The notes: generated by a model not told the origin, from the sequence alone. A DNA stretch of 64,000 nucleotides from CAVRGQ01 sp963720785 (GCA_963720785.1 CAVRGQ010000004.1:620001-684000); one strand, 5' to 3'. Shown: positions 1 to 10,965, counted from the stretch's first letter. Numbers and translations are program-made.

Positions 1-2
1 CC

Positions 3-1866
3 GCGCCCCGCGGCCGCCGCCACATCGACCGCTCGCTCGCGATCGGGCTCACCGTGCTGGTGCTCCTGCCGCTCCTGGTCGCGTTGGTCGTGCGGATCGG
101 TCGTCCGTACGTGCCCGTGGGCGACATCGGGACGATCGACCTCCGCGTGCGCTCGGTCTGGTCGGCGAACGTGCCGCTCGTCGGTCCCTACAGCCGGTAC
201 GGATGGAGCCACCCCGGTCCGCTGTTCTTCTACCTCCTCGCGGTCCCCAGCGGACTGTTCGGCGGAGCGCCGTGGGCGATCATGGTCGGGGGCCTGCTGC
301 TCCAGGCGACCGCAGTGGGGTGGACCGCGTGGTTGGCCTGGCGGCGCGGCGGCCTCGCGCTGGTCGCGCTCGCGATGTCGGCGATGGCGCTCGTGTACGC
401 GACCCTGCCGCGTGAGGCGCTCCTCACGCCCTGGAACCCGTACGTTCCGGTGCCGTTCTTCGTGCTGTTCGTGTTCCAGCTGTGGCTGGTGGCGACCGGC
501 AACCGCAAGCTGCTACCCGGCGCGGTGCTGGTCGCCATCTTCCTGGTGGGCACACACGTGGGGTACGCGGTGCTCGTCGTCGCCGGCTTCGCGGTGGTGG
601 CCGCGTACGCGATCATCGACGCCCGGCGCGGGCACACGCGGTGGCGGGAGTGGAAGCGCCCCGCGCGCTTCGCCGGCGGAATCGCCGTGCTGGCCGCGAT
701 CCCGGTGCTCGTCGATCTCGGCACCAGCTCACCCACCAACCTCGGCGAGCTGGTGCGCTACTTCACCCACCCGAACGCCGCGGAGCCCGCCGTCGGCCTG
801 CACCGCGCCGCCGAACTGGTTGCCGCGGAGTTCAAGCCGCCGTTCGAATGGCTCGGTGCGCAGGAGCGCGTCGACTACTTCAGCGGTGGCGTGGTGCCCG
901 CATCGCTTCTATGGCTGCTCGTGCCTGCGCTCCTGCTCGCTTTCGCCTTCCTGGTGGCGCGGCGCCGCGGACACCGCGAACTCTCGCGCTACGGGGTGCT
1001 CGTGGTCGCGCTGCTCGCGGGCGGCATCGTCGCCTCGAGCCGGATCACCGGAGAGCCCTTCCCGTACCTCTTCAAGTGGCGGCCGGTGCTCGCGGTCGCG
1101 GTCGTCGTCGCGGGCGTGGGTGCCCTCGCCGTGGTGCTCGCGCCACGTCTCCAGACGCGCGGTGACGCGTTCGTGCGCACCGTGCTCGCGAGTGCCGAGC
1201 GCGGTGGTGATCGTCGTCACGATCGGCGGCCTCGCGCTCGACGTCGCACGTCACCCGACGCCGGTGAAGGATCTCGAGGACGCCACTGTCGCGCTCACGA
1301 AGTCGCTGGAGGCGCGGGGTGCGCCGCGTCAGCCGGTGCTCACGCGCTTCGACACCGACTCGGGGGCGCAGCTCCAGCGGGGCGTGTTCGACGCGCTCGC
1401 GCGTGCCGGCTTCCCGGTACGGGTCGACCCCGACCTCGCGTACGAGTTCGGCGACCAGTTCGCAGCCACCCCCGACGACGTGGGTGCCGTGTGGTGGTTC
1501 GCCGACAGCGGCGTGCCGCTCATCGAGCTGGGCGGGTTGCCGGGGGCGAAGGTCATCGCGTCGTACTCGCCGTTGTCCGCCTCGGAGGAAGCCGAGGCGC
1601 GGGGACTCCAGCGCCAGCTCTACGACACGCTCGTTGCCGCGGGCCGTGCCGACCTCGCTCCGCAGCTCGACGGCCGGTTCGTGGACGTCGCCCTGCGTGA
1701 CGTCCCCGGGATCGACCAGCAGGCCACCGAGCGGCTCGCGGCCCTGAACCAGGCCGTGTACGACCAGGGCTCCTGCCGGTGCGGTGTCGTCGCGCTGCCG
1801 CCCCAGGGTGCACCGGTCACCGTGCGCGACATCTCGGCCGCGGCGGCCGACTCGGCGTCCGGATAG
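3..1866 (+). CDS. Polytopic membrane protein, glycosyltransferase-like (5' partial, frameshift)
   Basis: The reading frame is already open at the window edge, so the N-terminus is missing. The product has about ten hydrophobic segments, an early acidic loop (VGDIGTIDLR), and the motif GPYSRYGWSHPGPLFFYL, followed by a soluble C-terminal domain. The same layout and motif (GPYSRFGWFHPGPL) recur in the gene at 12859-14559, so the two are paralogues. The arrangement resembles GT-C type membrane glycosyltransferases, but I see no proven catalytic signature. The frame shifts near 1197: membrane helices are read before this point and LALDVARHPTPVKDLEDA after it. Restoring one GC at GAGCGCGG joins them as ASAERAVVIVV. 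Function in cell-envelope glycan synthesis is inference only. Confidence 0.7.
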   Translation, partial: RPAAAATSTARSRSGSPCWCSCRSWSRWSCGSVVRTCPWATSGRSTSACARSGRRTCRSSVPTAGTDGATPVRCSSTSSRSPADCSAERRGRSWSGACCSRRPQWGGPRGWPGGAAASRWSRSRCRRWRSCTRPCRVRRSSRPGTRTFRCRSSCCSCSSCGWWRPATASCYPARCWSPSSWWAHTWGTRCSSSPASRWWPRTRSSTPGAGTRGGGSGSAPRASPAESPCWPRSRCSSISAPAHPPTSASWCATSPTRTPRSPPSACTAPPNWLPRSSSRRSNGSVRRSASTTSAVAWCPHRFYGCSCLRSCSLSPSWWRGAADTANSRATGCSWSRCSRAASSPRAGSPESPSRTSSSGGRCSRSRSSSRAWVPSPWCSRHVSRRAVTRSCAPCSRVPSAVVIVVTIGGLALDVARHPTPVKDLEDATVALTKSLEARGAPRQPVLTRFDTDSGAQLQRGVFDALARAGFPVRVDPDLAYEFGDQFAATPDDVGAVWWFADSGVPLIELGGLPGAKVIASYSPLSASEEAEARGLQRQLYDTLVAAGRADLAPQLDGRFVDVALRDVPGIDQQATERLAALNQAVYDQGSCRCGVVALPPQGAPVTVRDISAAAADSASG

Positions 1867-1932
1867 ACCGGCGGCGTCCCGGCCCGGGACCCGCTGATGG
1901 GCGCGCGCCGGCACCGTCGGTACGCTCGCGGC

Positions 1933-3663
<1,731 letters not shown>

Positions 3664-3664
3664 G

Positions 3665-4624
3665 TCAGAGGCCGGCGGCCTGGCGGCCGCGGAAGTCGCG
3701 CAACGTGTAGCCGGTCACCGCGGTGGCGGTGTCACCGGCGCGCGCCGACGCGGCGCGTTGCAGGCCGAACATCGGCGCGAGCTCACCGAAGTAGCCGCCG
3801 GGCTCCACGACCTGCAGGATCTCCTCGCCGCCGTCGGCGAGCTCGCGGGTGATCACGATCCTGCCCGACTCCACCGCGTACACGAGCTCGCCGGCGTCGC
3901 CCTGGTGGAAGAGCTCCTGGCCGGGCGCCAGCTCGATGCGCTCCGGCTCCCGGCCGGCGGCGCGGTCGGCCTTGGGGGTGAGCTCCACCACGCGGTCCGC
4001 CAGTGGGAGCAGCCGTTCGTCGTGCGTCGCGATCACCACGGTGCGGCCGGGCGCCGCGAGGTCGCGCAGGTGACGCAGCACGCCGTCGACCTGCACGTAG
4101 TCGAGCGAGGCGGTGGGTTCGTCGGCGAGCACCAGCTTCGGCGACATCGCGATGGCGCGCGCGATGGCCACGCGCTGCTGTTGCCCGCCCGACATCGCCC
4201 CCGGCTTGTGATGCGACCGGTTGGCGAGGTCGACCATCGTGAGCAGCTCGTCGGCGCGGGCGCGCGCCGTCTGCTTCGACTCACCGGCGGTGAGCATCGG
4301 CATCTCGACGTTCTCGCGCACGCTGAGGCTGGAGATGAGGTTGAAGCCCTGGAATACGAAGCCGACGGTGTGGCGCCGGTACGCGACGAGGTCCTTGCCG
4401 CCCAGCTTCGTGATCTCCTGGCCGTCGACCTGCACCGAGCCCGCGGTGGGCGTGAGCAGTGAGCCGAGGATCGACAGGAGCGTGGACTTGCCGCAGCCGC
4501 TGGCGCCGAGCAGCACGACGAGCTCCCCCGACTCCAGCTCGAGGTCGAAGTGGTCGAACGGCCGTGCTGCGTAGCCGCCGCTCGAGTACTCGACCACCAG
4601 GTCGCGGATCGACACGACCGCCAT
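3665..4624 (-). CDS. ABC transporter ATPase with C-terminal cyclic-nucleotide-binding domain
   Basis: 319 residues. Residues 1-225 form a MacB/LolD-type ATPase with Walker A GASGCGKST (40-48), Q-loop FVFQGFN, signature MSGGQQQRV, Walker B LVLADEPTASLD and switch histidine in IATHDE. From about residue 225 the chain continues as a cNMP-binding (CAP-like) fold: LAPGQELFHQGDAGELVYAVESG and GGYFGELAPMFGLQRAASARA, which is the phosphate-binding cassette layout. The ATG overlaps the stop of the upstream permease gene (TGATG), so translation is coupled. The partner is the FtsX-like permease, and the pair probably exports a lipid, peptide or lipoprotein. The fused sensor suggests that ATPase activity responds to a nucleotide or to protein contacts; this is inference. 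Confidence 0.88.
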   Translation of the reverse strand: MAVVSIRDLVVEYSSGGYAARPFDHFDLELESGELVVLLGASGCGKSTLLSILGSLLTPTAGSVQVDGQEITKLGGKDLVAYRRHTVGFVFQGFNLISSLSVRENVEMPMLTAGESKQTARARADELLTMVDLANRSHHKPGAMSGGQQQRVAIARAIAMSPKLVLADEPTASLDYVQVDGVLRHLRDLAAPGRTVVIATHDERLLPLADRVVELTPKADRAAGREPERIELAPGQELFHQGDAGELVYAVESGRIVITRELADGGEEILQVVEPGGYFGELAPMFGLQRAASARAGDTATAVTGYTLRDFRGRQAAGL

Positions 4625-5673
4625 CAGGCTCCCCCGAACGCTTCGGCCGGCGACACACGCAGCGCGCGCCGCACCGCGGCGATGCTGGCGAGGCACCCGA
4701 CGACCAGGCCCACCACGAGGATGCGCACGAACGACGCGACGGTGAGGGTCGACGGCATCGGCATCCCGAGTCGCAACACGAACGCGAGGGGCACCGAGAG
4801 TGCCGCCGCCGCGACCACGATCGCCAGCGACTGCACGAGCAGGCTCCCCACGATCAGCTTGCCGGTGGAGCCGGTGGCGCGCAGGATCGCGAAGTTGCGG
4901 TTCTGCTCCAGTGCCGCGAGGTACACGATCGCGCCGATCACCCCGGCGGCGACGAGCCACGTGAGCAACGTGATGAAGTTGATCGTGGACGTCGCGCTCT
5001 TGATGGTGAGGCCGAGGTCGTCAGCGGCGTTTTCGTTCGTGGAGAGCTGCGTGCCCTTCGGGAGCGACTCGGGAGTGCCGGTGACCGCGAAGCCCATGGC
5101 GTAGGGCTGGCCACCGAGCACGGCGCGCTGCGCGCCCTCGAACGTCATGAGGATGGTGGGTGCGCTCGCGTTGTAGCGCATGCCGTCGAGAGTGCCGACC
5201 ACCTCGAACGTGCCGGCGGTCGTCACCAGCTTGTCGCCGATACCCACGCTGGTGCCACCGCTCACCGCGACCTCGCGGTCGTTCACGGGCGCACGCCCAC
5301 CGGTGAGCTGGGGACCGGTCGCCTTGGAGAGGTCGTACCCGATCAGGTTCGCGTTGTCGCGCTTGCCGGAGAGGATGGTCGCGCGACCGGTGACGACGGG
5401 GTGCACCGAGGTGACCCCGGGCGTGTCGGCGAGCTGGTCCCCCAACGAGTCGGGGAGCACGGCGATCGTGGTGAACGGGCTCGCGTCCTTGCGGACCACC
5501 CAGCCGTTGGCGCGGAAGCTGTCGACGAACTCCGACGGCTCGTTCGACAGGGTGCGCTTGATGCCCTCGGCGGCGACGGCGATGCCGAACACGAGGGCGC
5601 TCACCAGCACGGCGACGATCGCCCGCCGCGAGCGGAACTGCAGCTCGCGGCGGCTCAACAGCCACATCGCCAT
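4624..5673 (-). CDS. ABC transporter permease, FtsX/MacB/DevC-like
   Basis: 349 residues. There is one N-terminal transmembrane helix (RRAIVAVLVSALVFGIAVAA), a large extracytoplasmic domain of about 200 residues, then three C-terminal helices (ITLLTWLVAAGVIGAIVYLA; LVQSLAIVVAAAALSVPLAF; FVRILVVGLVVGCLASIAAV) ending in RRALRVSPAEAFGGA, the usual FtsX-domain end. The ATG at 5673 gives MAMWLLSRRELQFRSRR and is preferred over longer in-frame options that lack similarity. The gene is co-transcribed and translationally coupled with the ATPase gene that follows. Type VII (MacB-type) mechanotransmission rather than classical import is the known mode of this fold. Confidence 0.85.
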   Translation of the reverse strand: MAMWLLSRRELQFRSRRAIVAVLVSALVFGIAVAAEGIKRTLSNEPSEFVDSFRANGWVVRKDASPFTTIAVLPDSLGDQLADTPGVTSVHPVVTGRATILSGKRDNANLIGYDLSKATGPQLTGGRAPVNDREVAVSGGTSVGIGDKLVTTAGTFEVVGTLDGMRYNASAPTILMTFEGAQRAVLGGQPYAMGFAVTGTPESLPKGTQLSTNENAADDLGLTIKSATSTINFITLLTWLVAAGVIGAIVYLAALEQNRNFAILRATGSTGKLIVGSLLVQSLAIVVAAAALSVPLAFVLRLGMPMPSTLTVASFVRILVVGLVVGCLASIAAVRRALRVSPAEAFGGA

Positions 5674-5734
5674 GTGTTGGCCCCTCCCCGTGTCGTGATC
5701 GCCGGTGATTCTGCCGCAATTGCGCCGCCGAATG

Positions 5735-6619
5735 TCAGAGAGGTGTCGGTTCGATCGCCCGGAGGTCGTCGATGACCGGGCCGAACGTGGACTCGAGCCA
5801 GCCGCCCGGATCGTCGCCGACAGAGCCAGTGACCAGCGTCGACACGCCGACGGCCGCGAATTGCTCGGCGAGGGGCACGAGGTCGGCGGGGGTCGCGTCG
5901 TCGGGGAATTCTCGGAACATCGCGGTGACCTCGATCTCGTTCGGGTCGCGACCGACCGCGTCGCAGTGGCGCCGCAACACGTCGAGCTTGTGCGCGACCT
6001 CCTCGGGGCCACCGAAGATGTTGCAGGCGTCGGCGTACTGCGCGACGAAGCGAAGGGTCTTCTTCTCACCGCTGCCGCCGATCATGATGCGCGGCCGCGG
6101 CGTGCTCACCGGGCGGGGACGGCACAGCGTCTCGGCGAGCTGGTAGTGCTTGCCGGCGTATGCGCCGTCGTCGTCGCCCCACATCTGCAGGCAGATCTGC
6201 AGCGCCTCCTCGAGCCGCTCGAACCGCTCGGCGGTGGGCGGGAACGGCACGCCGAGGCCGAGGTGCTCGCGCTCGTACCACGCCGCGCCGATGCCCAGCT
6301 CGCCGCGGCCGCCGGAGAGCACGTCGACCGTGGTCACCGTCTTCGCGAGCAGACCGGGGTGGCGGTAGGTCACCCCGGTGACGAGCGTGCGCAACCGCAA
6401 CGTGGTGGTGACGCCCGCGACGAACGCGAGCGCGCTGTACCCCTCGAGCATCGGGTCGGATGCCGGGGCCATCCAGTCCATCTGGAAGAAGTGGTCCATC
6501 ACCGAGAGCGTCTTCACTCCGAGCGCCTCGGCGCGCCGGGCGAGGTCGGTGAGGCCGGCGCCGATGCGGTCGTCGCCGCCGGCCCAGTCGAAGCGGAACA
6601 CGTGCAGGTCGAGGTCCAT
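5735..6619 (-). CDS. LLM-class F420-dependent oxidoreductase
   Basis: 294 residues of the luciferase-like monooxygenase (TIM barrel) superfamily, actinobacterial F420 branch. Diagnostic stretches are LARRAEALGVKTLSVMDHFF near the start, LVTGVTYRHPGLLAKTVTTV, GRGELGIGAAWYEREH and PRIMIGGSGEKKTLRFVAQYADACN. The family uses reduced F420 or FMN to reduce or oxidise small substrates, and the substrate is unknown. The ATG at 6619 opens directly with MDLDLHVFRFDW, as is usual. The gene stands alone, downstream of the DUF1275 gene on the same strand. Confidence 0.87.
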   Translation of the reverse strand: MDLDLHVFRFDWAGGDDRIGAGLTDLARRAEALGVKTLSVMDHFFQMDWMAPASDPMLEGYSALAFVAGVTTTLRLRTLVTGVTYRHPGLLAKTVTTVDVLSGGRGELGIGAAWYEREHLGLGVPFPPTAERFERLEEALQICLQMWGDDDGAYAGKHYQLAETLCRPRPVSTPRPRIMIGGSGEKKTLRFVAQYADACNIFGGPEEVAHKLDVLRRHCDAVGRDPNEIEVTAMFREFPDDATPADLVPLAEQFAAVGVSTLVTGSVGDDPGGWLESTFGPVIDDLRAIEPTPL

Positions 6620-6811
6620 ACGGAAGTTCTACCCGCCACGGCGAGTATGCGTTGTGTCCCGGGTGAGACGGCGTTGAAGGTCCCGACGCGATGATCGTGG
6701 TGCTGCGGACCGGCACTCGGCACGCCCTCGTCGAGGCGCGGACCGGCAGTGACGAGACGGGAAGGGGTCCGCCTGCGCTGCACGGGCCCCTTCTCGACCG
6801 TCCCCGACCAT

Positions 6812-6831
6812 CCCCGCCTTCGGCGTCGGGG
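6812..6831 (-). terminator. Possible hairpin terminator of the DUF1275 gene
   Basis: On the minus strand, CCCC-GAC-GCC-GAA-GGC-GGGG can fold with a small bulge. It begins 8 bases beyond the restored stop codon at 6840-6842. There is no T-run, so this is a weak candidate. The stretch between 6620 and 6839 otherwise holds nothing I recognise. Confidence 0.3.
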
Positions 6832-6839
6832 TGAGGGGG

Positions 6840-7539
6840 CTACCGCCGGGATCCGCGCGCCCCGTCGAACGCGGCACGCGGCCACGGCGACGAGGACCGG
6901 CACCCAGAGCGCGCCTCCCCAGTGCCGGGCGACGAGCGTCCCGAGCGCGGCACCGCCGACGTATCCGGCCATGACCGTGGCGACGACGGTCAACGCGTGC
7001 CGGGCCGCGTCCGCCCCCGCCCCCGATCCGGCATCCGCCGCGGACTCGCTGAGCCGGACCAGCGCGCCGCTCTGGTACGTCGTGGAGATGGCGACGCCGG
7101 AGACCTGACGCAGCACGTCGGTCTGGATGCCCATCGCCGCGGCGGCGAGAGCCAGGGCCAGGACCTCCTTGCCACCGTCCATCGGGGCATGGGCGGGGAG
7201 CCCTTCGCCGACGACGAGCGCGAGCAACGCGAGCGCGATCGCCTCGACCGTGAGCAGCGCCCAGCGCCGGTGGACCTCCGGGAGGCGACGGCCGGCCCGG
7301 TACGACAGCACGACCCCGGCCGCGAAGGCGACCATCGCCAGTGCCGGGCGCCAGGCGCCGCTCCCGCTGCCGTCGCCGAGGGCGATGCCGAACAGCACCA
7401 CGTTGCCGCTCTGGTTCGCGGGGAACACGCCGAACAACCGGGTGAACCCGATCGCGTCCACGTAGCCGGCGATCGCGGCGAGCGCGACGCCGAACGCGAG
7501 GTCGGAGAGGCCGGGGCCGGTGCGGCCGCCGCGCGTCAC
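6840..7539 (-). CDS. DUF1275 (YoaK-family) membrane protein (frameshift near the 3' end)
   Basis: YoaK/DUF1275 proteins are six-helix membrane proteins of unknown transport role. The N-terminus shows AFGVALAAIAGYVDAIGFTRLFGVFPANQSGNVV, the family hallmark (GYxDAxGF and NxSGN), and later GIQTDVLRQVSGVAISTTYQSG. The start is GTG at 7539. As given, the frame runs on to 6514 through an arginine-rich tail and into the next gene. Restoring one GC near 6885 (CCGCGTTC from CCGCGCGTTC) gives AFDGARGSRR and a stop at 6840, for 233 residues, the normal family length. The gene follows the metallo-beta-lactamase gene after 13 bases and is likely in its operon. Confidence 0.75.
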
Positions 7540-7552
7540 GACTCGGTGCCGG

Positions 7553-8374
7553 TCAGCACTCGACGCTGGTGAGGTCGTCGCCGAGCACGATGTCGCCGTC
7601 GAAGTGCGCCGCCGCGAGCGCGCGCCATTCGTCTTCCTGACCGGGGGCGAGTCCCGGCACGTAGTGCGTGAGCACCAGTGTGCGCACTCCCGCGCGTGCG
7701 GCGGTCTGGGCGGCCTGCTCGACGGTGGAGTGGTAGTCGAGGATGTCCTGGAGTCGCGCGCTCGGGATCATGCGTACGATGTCGTCGCGCACGACGGTCT
7801 GCACGTACGCGGCCGCGCCGCGGCAGAGCTCGTCGAGCCCGGTGCAGGGCACGCCGTCGCCGCCGAGCACCACCGACGTGTCGTCGTCGTCGATGCGGAA
7901 CGCGACCGTCGGCTCCACGGGTCGGTGGTCGGTGGCGCCGACGCGTACCGTCGCGTCACCGATGGTGAACGTGTCGCCGGGCGCGACCTCGACGACGTCG
8001 ACCGTCGGCCCTTCGGTGAGATCGTCGTGGTGGGCGAGGCGGTACGACACGTCGGGCGCGAGCGCCGCGAGGGTGCCGTCGACCACCTCCTGCATCCGCG
8101 GTGGGCCGTAGACGCGCAGCGGCCGCGGCGCCGGGCTCATCACCCAGTTGGTGGTGATGACGTCGTTGAGATCGGTGAGGTGGTCGCTGTGCAGATGGGT
8201 GACGAGCACCGCGTCGAGCATCGGGGGCAGCACCCCCGCGCCGGCGAGGCGCATCACCGCGCCGCGCCCGCAGTCGGCGAGGATCGTGGCGCTCCCCGTG
8301 CGCACGAGCGTGGACGGGCCGGCCCGGTTGGGATCGGGGATCGGATTGCCCGTCCCCAGGAGCGTCACCTGCAC
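7553..8374 (-). CDS. Metallo-beta-lactamase fold hydrolase (RNase Z-like)
   Basis: 273 residues from GTG 8374. The first strand VQVTLLGTGNPIPDPNRAGPS and the zinc motif THLHSDHLTD (HxHxDH) place it in the RNase Z/arylsulfatase-like branch. Further ligands are expected at the histidine of VGATDHRPVEPTVAFRID, the aspartate of VVLGGDGVP and the histidine of LVLTHYVPG. The GTG is chosen because it starts exactly at the conserved first strand and lies 7 bases after the stop of the upstream gene; a longer frame to 8461 adds unrelated residues. The substrate is unknown. It probably forms an operon with the SnoaL-like gene upstream and the DUF1275 gene downstream. Confidence 0.83.
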   Translation of the reverse strand: MQVTLLGTGNPIPDPNRAGPSTLVRTGSATILADCGRGAVMRLAGAGVLPPMLDAVLVTHLHSDHLTDLNDVITTNWVMSPAPRPLRVYGPPRMQEVVDGTLAALAPDVSYRLAHHDDLTEGPTVDVVEVAPGDTFTIGDATVRVGATDHRPVEPTVAFRIDDDDTSVVLGGDGVPCTGLDELCRGAAAYVQTVVRDDIVRMIPSARLQDILDYHSTVEQAAQTAARAGVRTLVLTHYVPGLAPGQEDEWRALAAAHFDGDIVLGDDLTSVEC

Positions 8375-8381
8375 CGCGGTG

Positions 8382-8930
8382 TCAGCGTCCGGCCGGCTCG
8401 TACATGACGATGTCGGCAGGGTCGATCTTGCGTTCCGCGATTCCCGCGAAGCCGTCGCCACCCGTGTAGGAGTCCTCGCCGATGAACAAGCCGTCGGGGC
8501 CGATGGGCCAGAGGACGGCCATGTGCGCCTCGAACAGGTAGTAGGCGTCGGGGTCGTCGACCTCGATGCCCCGGTAGGCGAGGGTGCGGCCCGGGTAGGC
8601 CATGCGCATCACGCCCTCCGTGAGGATGCAGTCCCGGTCGACGACGAGCCGGTCGAGGTCGAAGTGCAGCTTGTGGGCGCCCGACGCGGCGAAGTCCTCG
8701 TAGAACTTCTGCACCGCCGCCTTGCCGAGCAGGGTGTACTGCTCGCCGCCGAAGTTGTCGTAGCGGGCGTCCTCGGACACGGTCGCCATGAGCGATTCCA
8801 TGTCGAGGCTGGCCTCCGCCTGCATGTGCTGGAGCAGGAGCTCGAGGTTGCGCCGGAGCACCGGGTCGGTCTCGGTGGCGAGGCGCTCCTCGACCTTGCG
8901 CCATGTGCGGTGCTGGTCGATCACGGGCAT
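8382..8930 (-). CDS. SnoaL-like / NTF2-fold protein
   Basis: 182 residues with the cone-shaped alpha+beta barrel pattern of the NTF2 superfamily: N-terminal helices (LRRNLELLLQHMQAEASLDMESLMATVSEDARYD), a central helix after GKAAVQKFYEDF, and C-terminal strands. Members are polyketide cyclases, dehydratases, isomerases or non-catalytic ligand binders, so no reaction can be assigned. The ATG at 8930 is the only sensible start. The gene is first in a minus-strand operon with the metallo-hydrolase. Confidence 0.75.
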   Translation of the reverse strand: MPVIDQHRTWRKVEERLATETDPVLRRNLELLLQHMQAEASLDMESLMATVSEDARYDNFGGEQYTLLGKAAVQKFYEDFAASGAHKLHFDLDRLVVDRDCILTEGVMRMAYPGRTLAYRGIEVDDPDAYYLFEAHMAVLWPIGPDGLFIGEDSYTGGDGFAGIAERKIDPADIVMYEPAGR

Positions 8931-9015
8931 CGGCTTCCCCCAATGGTTTGTGCCGGCCGCAGTGCGGGCCGCGGTGTCACGACGTTACCGGAGTGCCTAG
9001 TATCCCGTTCTTGTG

Positions 9016-9180
9016 ATGAGGCTGCGGCACGGCATTCGCCTGGGGGGTTCGTTCGTGACCTACAGCGTCACGAACCGCGCCTGGTGGGTGGTGCCGATGG
9101 TGCTGCTCCTGGCGGTGATCGCGCTCGCGATCGTGGTCGGTCAGGCCGCCGCCCCGTACACGCTCTACACGCTCTTCTGA
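9016..9180 (+). CDS. DUF5989 small membrane protein
   Basis: A 54-residue peptide, MRLRHGIRLGGSFVTYSVTN..., with one strong transmembrane helix (WWVVPMVLLLAVIALAIVVG) and the C-terminus APYTLYTLF. This matches the small DUF5989 proteins known to sit beside SxtJ-like and carbamoyltransferase genes, and those genes follow here after 57 bases. The start is ATG at 9016, with an in-frame GTG at 9013. Its function is unknown. The conserved neighbourhood suggests a subunit or membrane anchor for the carbamoyltransferase module. Confidence 0.72.
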   Translation: MRLRHGIRLGGSFVTYSVTNRAWWVVPMVLLLAVIALAIVVGQAAAPYTLYTLF

Positions 9181-9237
9181 CCACTGCTGCCAACCGCCCT
9201 CGCGAGCCGACGCGAGCGCACGTCGTCCGGGGGGACG

Positions 9238-10965
9238 GTGAACGAGACGACCTGGGCGGAGATGCCAGCGACACGACGGGCTCCGGCGCGCCGCGCCGGG
9301 GCACGGCTCGTCCGCATCCTCGTCCCGTTCGCGATCGGCGCCGTCCTCCTGCTGCTCGGGCTCACGGTCGCGGGCATCCTCGTGCTGGTCGCCGCGAGCG
9401 TCCTGCTCGTGCTCACCTTCCTCGCCCCGGCCGCGGCCGCGCGCGTGGAGCACTGGTTCGCCCGGTTCGGCCACTGGGTCGGCCACGTGATCGGCGTGGT
9501 GTTGCTGGGCCTCGTCGACCTCCTCGTGTTCACCCCGATCGCGTTCCTGCTGTGGCTCCTGCGCTACGACCCCCTCGCACCCGGGGTGCGACGCGACGCC
9601 CGCTCCTTCTGGCACGCGCACACCGGCCGTGCGCTGCCCAGCCGGCCGTACGCCGACGAGCGGTCGCTGTTCGCGCCGGCCGTTGCCGTCGACACGTACC
9701 GGCAGCCGCGGCCGGTGCTGCGGCTCGCCACCGTGATCGGGGTGGTGTCGCTCCTGCTCCTCGCCGACCTCGGTGCCGGGTGGGTGTACGACGAGGTGAG
9801 CAGCGCGACCCACGGCACTGCTGCAGTGGCCGACGACACCTTCGACCCGTCAGCACAGCCCGCGTTCAGCGACGCGCCCTGGGCCACGGAGCTGCTCGCG
9901 GAGCAGGCCACCCTCCCCGGCGTGCGCGACACCTACCTGGGCTACCGCCTCGACGCGTTGTCGCGGAAGTACACGAACGTCGTCGACGGCGCACGCGTGA
10001 GCTACCAGCAGCCGGGCGACGCGAAGAAGCTCACGGTGTGGTTCTTCGGCGGCTCGGCCATGTTCGGTGACGGCCAGCGCGACGAGCACACCATTCCGTC
10101 CGAGTTCGCGCGCCTCGCCGAGGCGGAGGGCATCCCCGTCGAGGTGCGCAACTACGGGCGGCCCGGCATCGCGATGTGGCAGGAGCTCGAGCTGTACGAG
10201 CAGCTCGTCGGCTCCGGCGAGAAGCCCGACCTCGTGGTGTTCTACGACGGCTTCAACGACCTCGCGTGGCAGCTCAACGTGTTGCTCACCACGGTGCCGG
10301 TGAACGTGTACGACGCGAGCGCCGCCGACTCTGCGTCGGCCGCGGCCCGCCAGCAGATCTCCGCCGACATCGCGGCCACGAAGGCGCGGCCCCGCACGAC
10401 TGCGACCACGTCGTCGCCCAGCGGCTTCGAGGCGGTGGCCGACGCGTACTGGGACCAGGCCGGCAGCCGCCGCGTGTACGACGCGGTCGACGAGTTGGTC
10501 AACGGTTCCGACACGCCGAAGACGCAGTTCGCCAAGGGTGTGCAGCAACACGCCACCAGCAGCGCCCCCGCCGACCCGCAGAACATCCAGGCCGCGAAGA
10601 ACGCAGTGGCGATCCAGAAGCAGGCGGCCCGTCTCGCCGCCGCGGTGGCCGCCGGGCAGAACGCCGACTCGGCGTTCTTCTGGCAGCCCAACGCGTTCAC
10701 GAAGCAGCTCCTCCCGGACGAGCAGGCCTACACCCACCTCGACCTCTACGAGGCGCAGCGATGGGTGCCCGCGGTGACCGAGGCGCGCAAGCTCCTGCGC
10801 GGTTCACGCTTCGTCGACCTCGGCAACGCGCTCGACACCGCGAGCACGCCGGTGCTGTGGGACTTCGTGCACACCAACGAGGAGGGCGCGCGGCTCGTCG
10901 CCGCGGCGATGCTCGAGAACCTGCGCCCGAAACTCGAGAAGCGGCTCGCGGGAGCGTCGTCGTGA
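9238..10965 (+). CDS. Membrane-anchored SGNH/GDSL hydrolase (SxtJ-like N-terminus)
   Basis: 575 residues from GTG 9238. Residues 20-110 contain three hydrophobic helices and the motif LLWLLRYDPLA, resembling SxtJ-type membrane proteins. Another helix lies near 165-185 (VIGVVSLLLLADLGAGWVY). The rest is a secreted-side SGNH hydrolase: block I WFFGGSAMFGDGQ with the nucleophile serine, a glycine block (RNYGRPGIAMWQ), FYDGFNDL with the block III asparagine, and the catalytic DxxH in LWDFVHTNEEG near the end. A long insertion, rich in Ala, Gln and Thr, separates blocks III and V. Its last four bases overlap the start of the carbamoyltransferase gene (GTGA), so the two are coupled. It likely acts on an acylated or carbamoylated glycan; this is inference. 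Confidence 0.8.
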   Translation: MNETTWAEMPATRRAPARRAGARLVRILVPFAIGAVLLLLGLTVAGILVLVAASVLLVLTFLAPAAAARVEHWFARFGHWVGHVIGVVLLGLVDLLVFTPIAFLLWLLRYDPLAPGVRRDARSFWHAHTGRALPSRPYADERSLFAPAVAVDTYRQPRPVLRLATVIGVVSLLLLADLGAGWVYDEVSSATHGTAAVADDTFDPSAQPAFSDAPWATELLAEQATLPGVRDTYLGYRLDALSRKYTNVVDGARVSYQQPGDAKKLTVWFFGGSAMFGDGQRDEHTIPSEFARLAEAEGIPVEVRNYGRPGIAMWQELELYEQLVGSGEKPDLVVFYDGFNDLAWQLNVLLTTVPVNVYDASAADSASAAARQQISADIAATKARPRTTATTSSPSGFEAVADAYWDQAGSRRVYDAVDELVNGSDTPKTQFAKGVQQHATSSAPADPQNIQAAKNAVAIQKQAARLAAAVAAGQNADSAFFWQPNAFTKQLLPDEQAYTHLDLYEAQRWVPAVTEARKLLRGSRFVDLGNALDTASTPVLWDFVHTNEEGARLVAAAMLENLRPKLEKRLAGASS

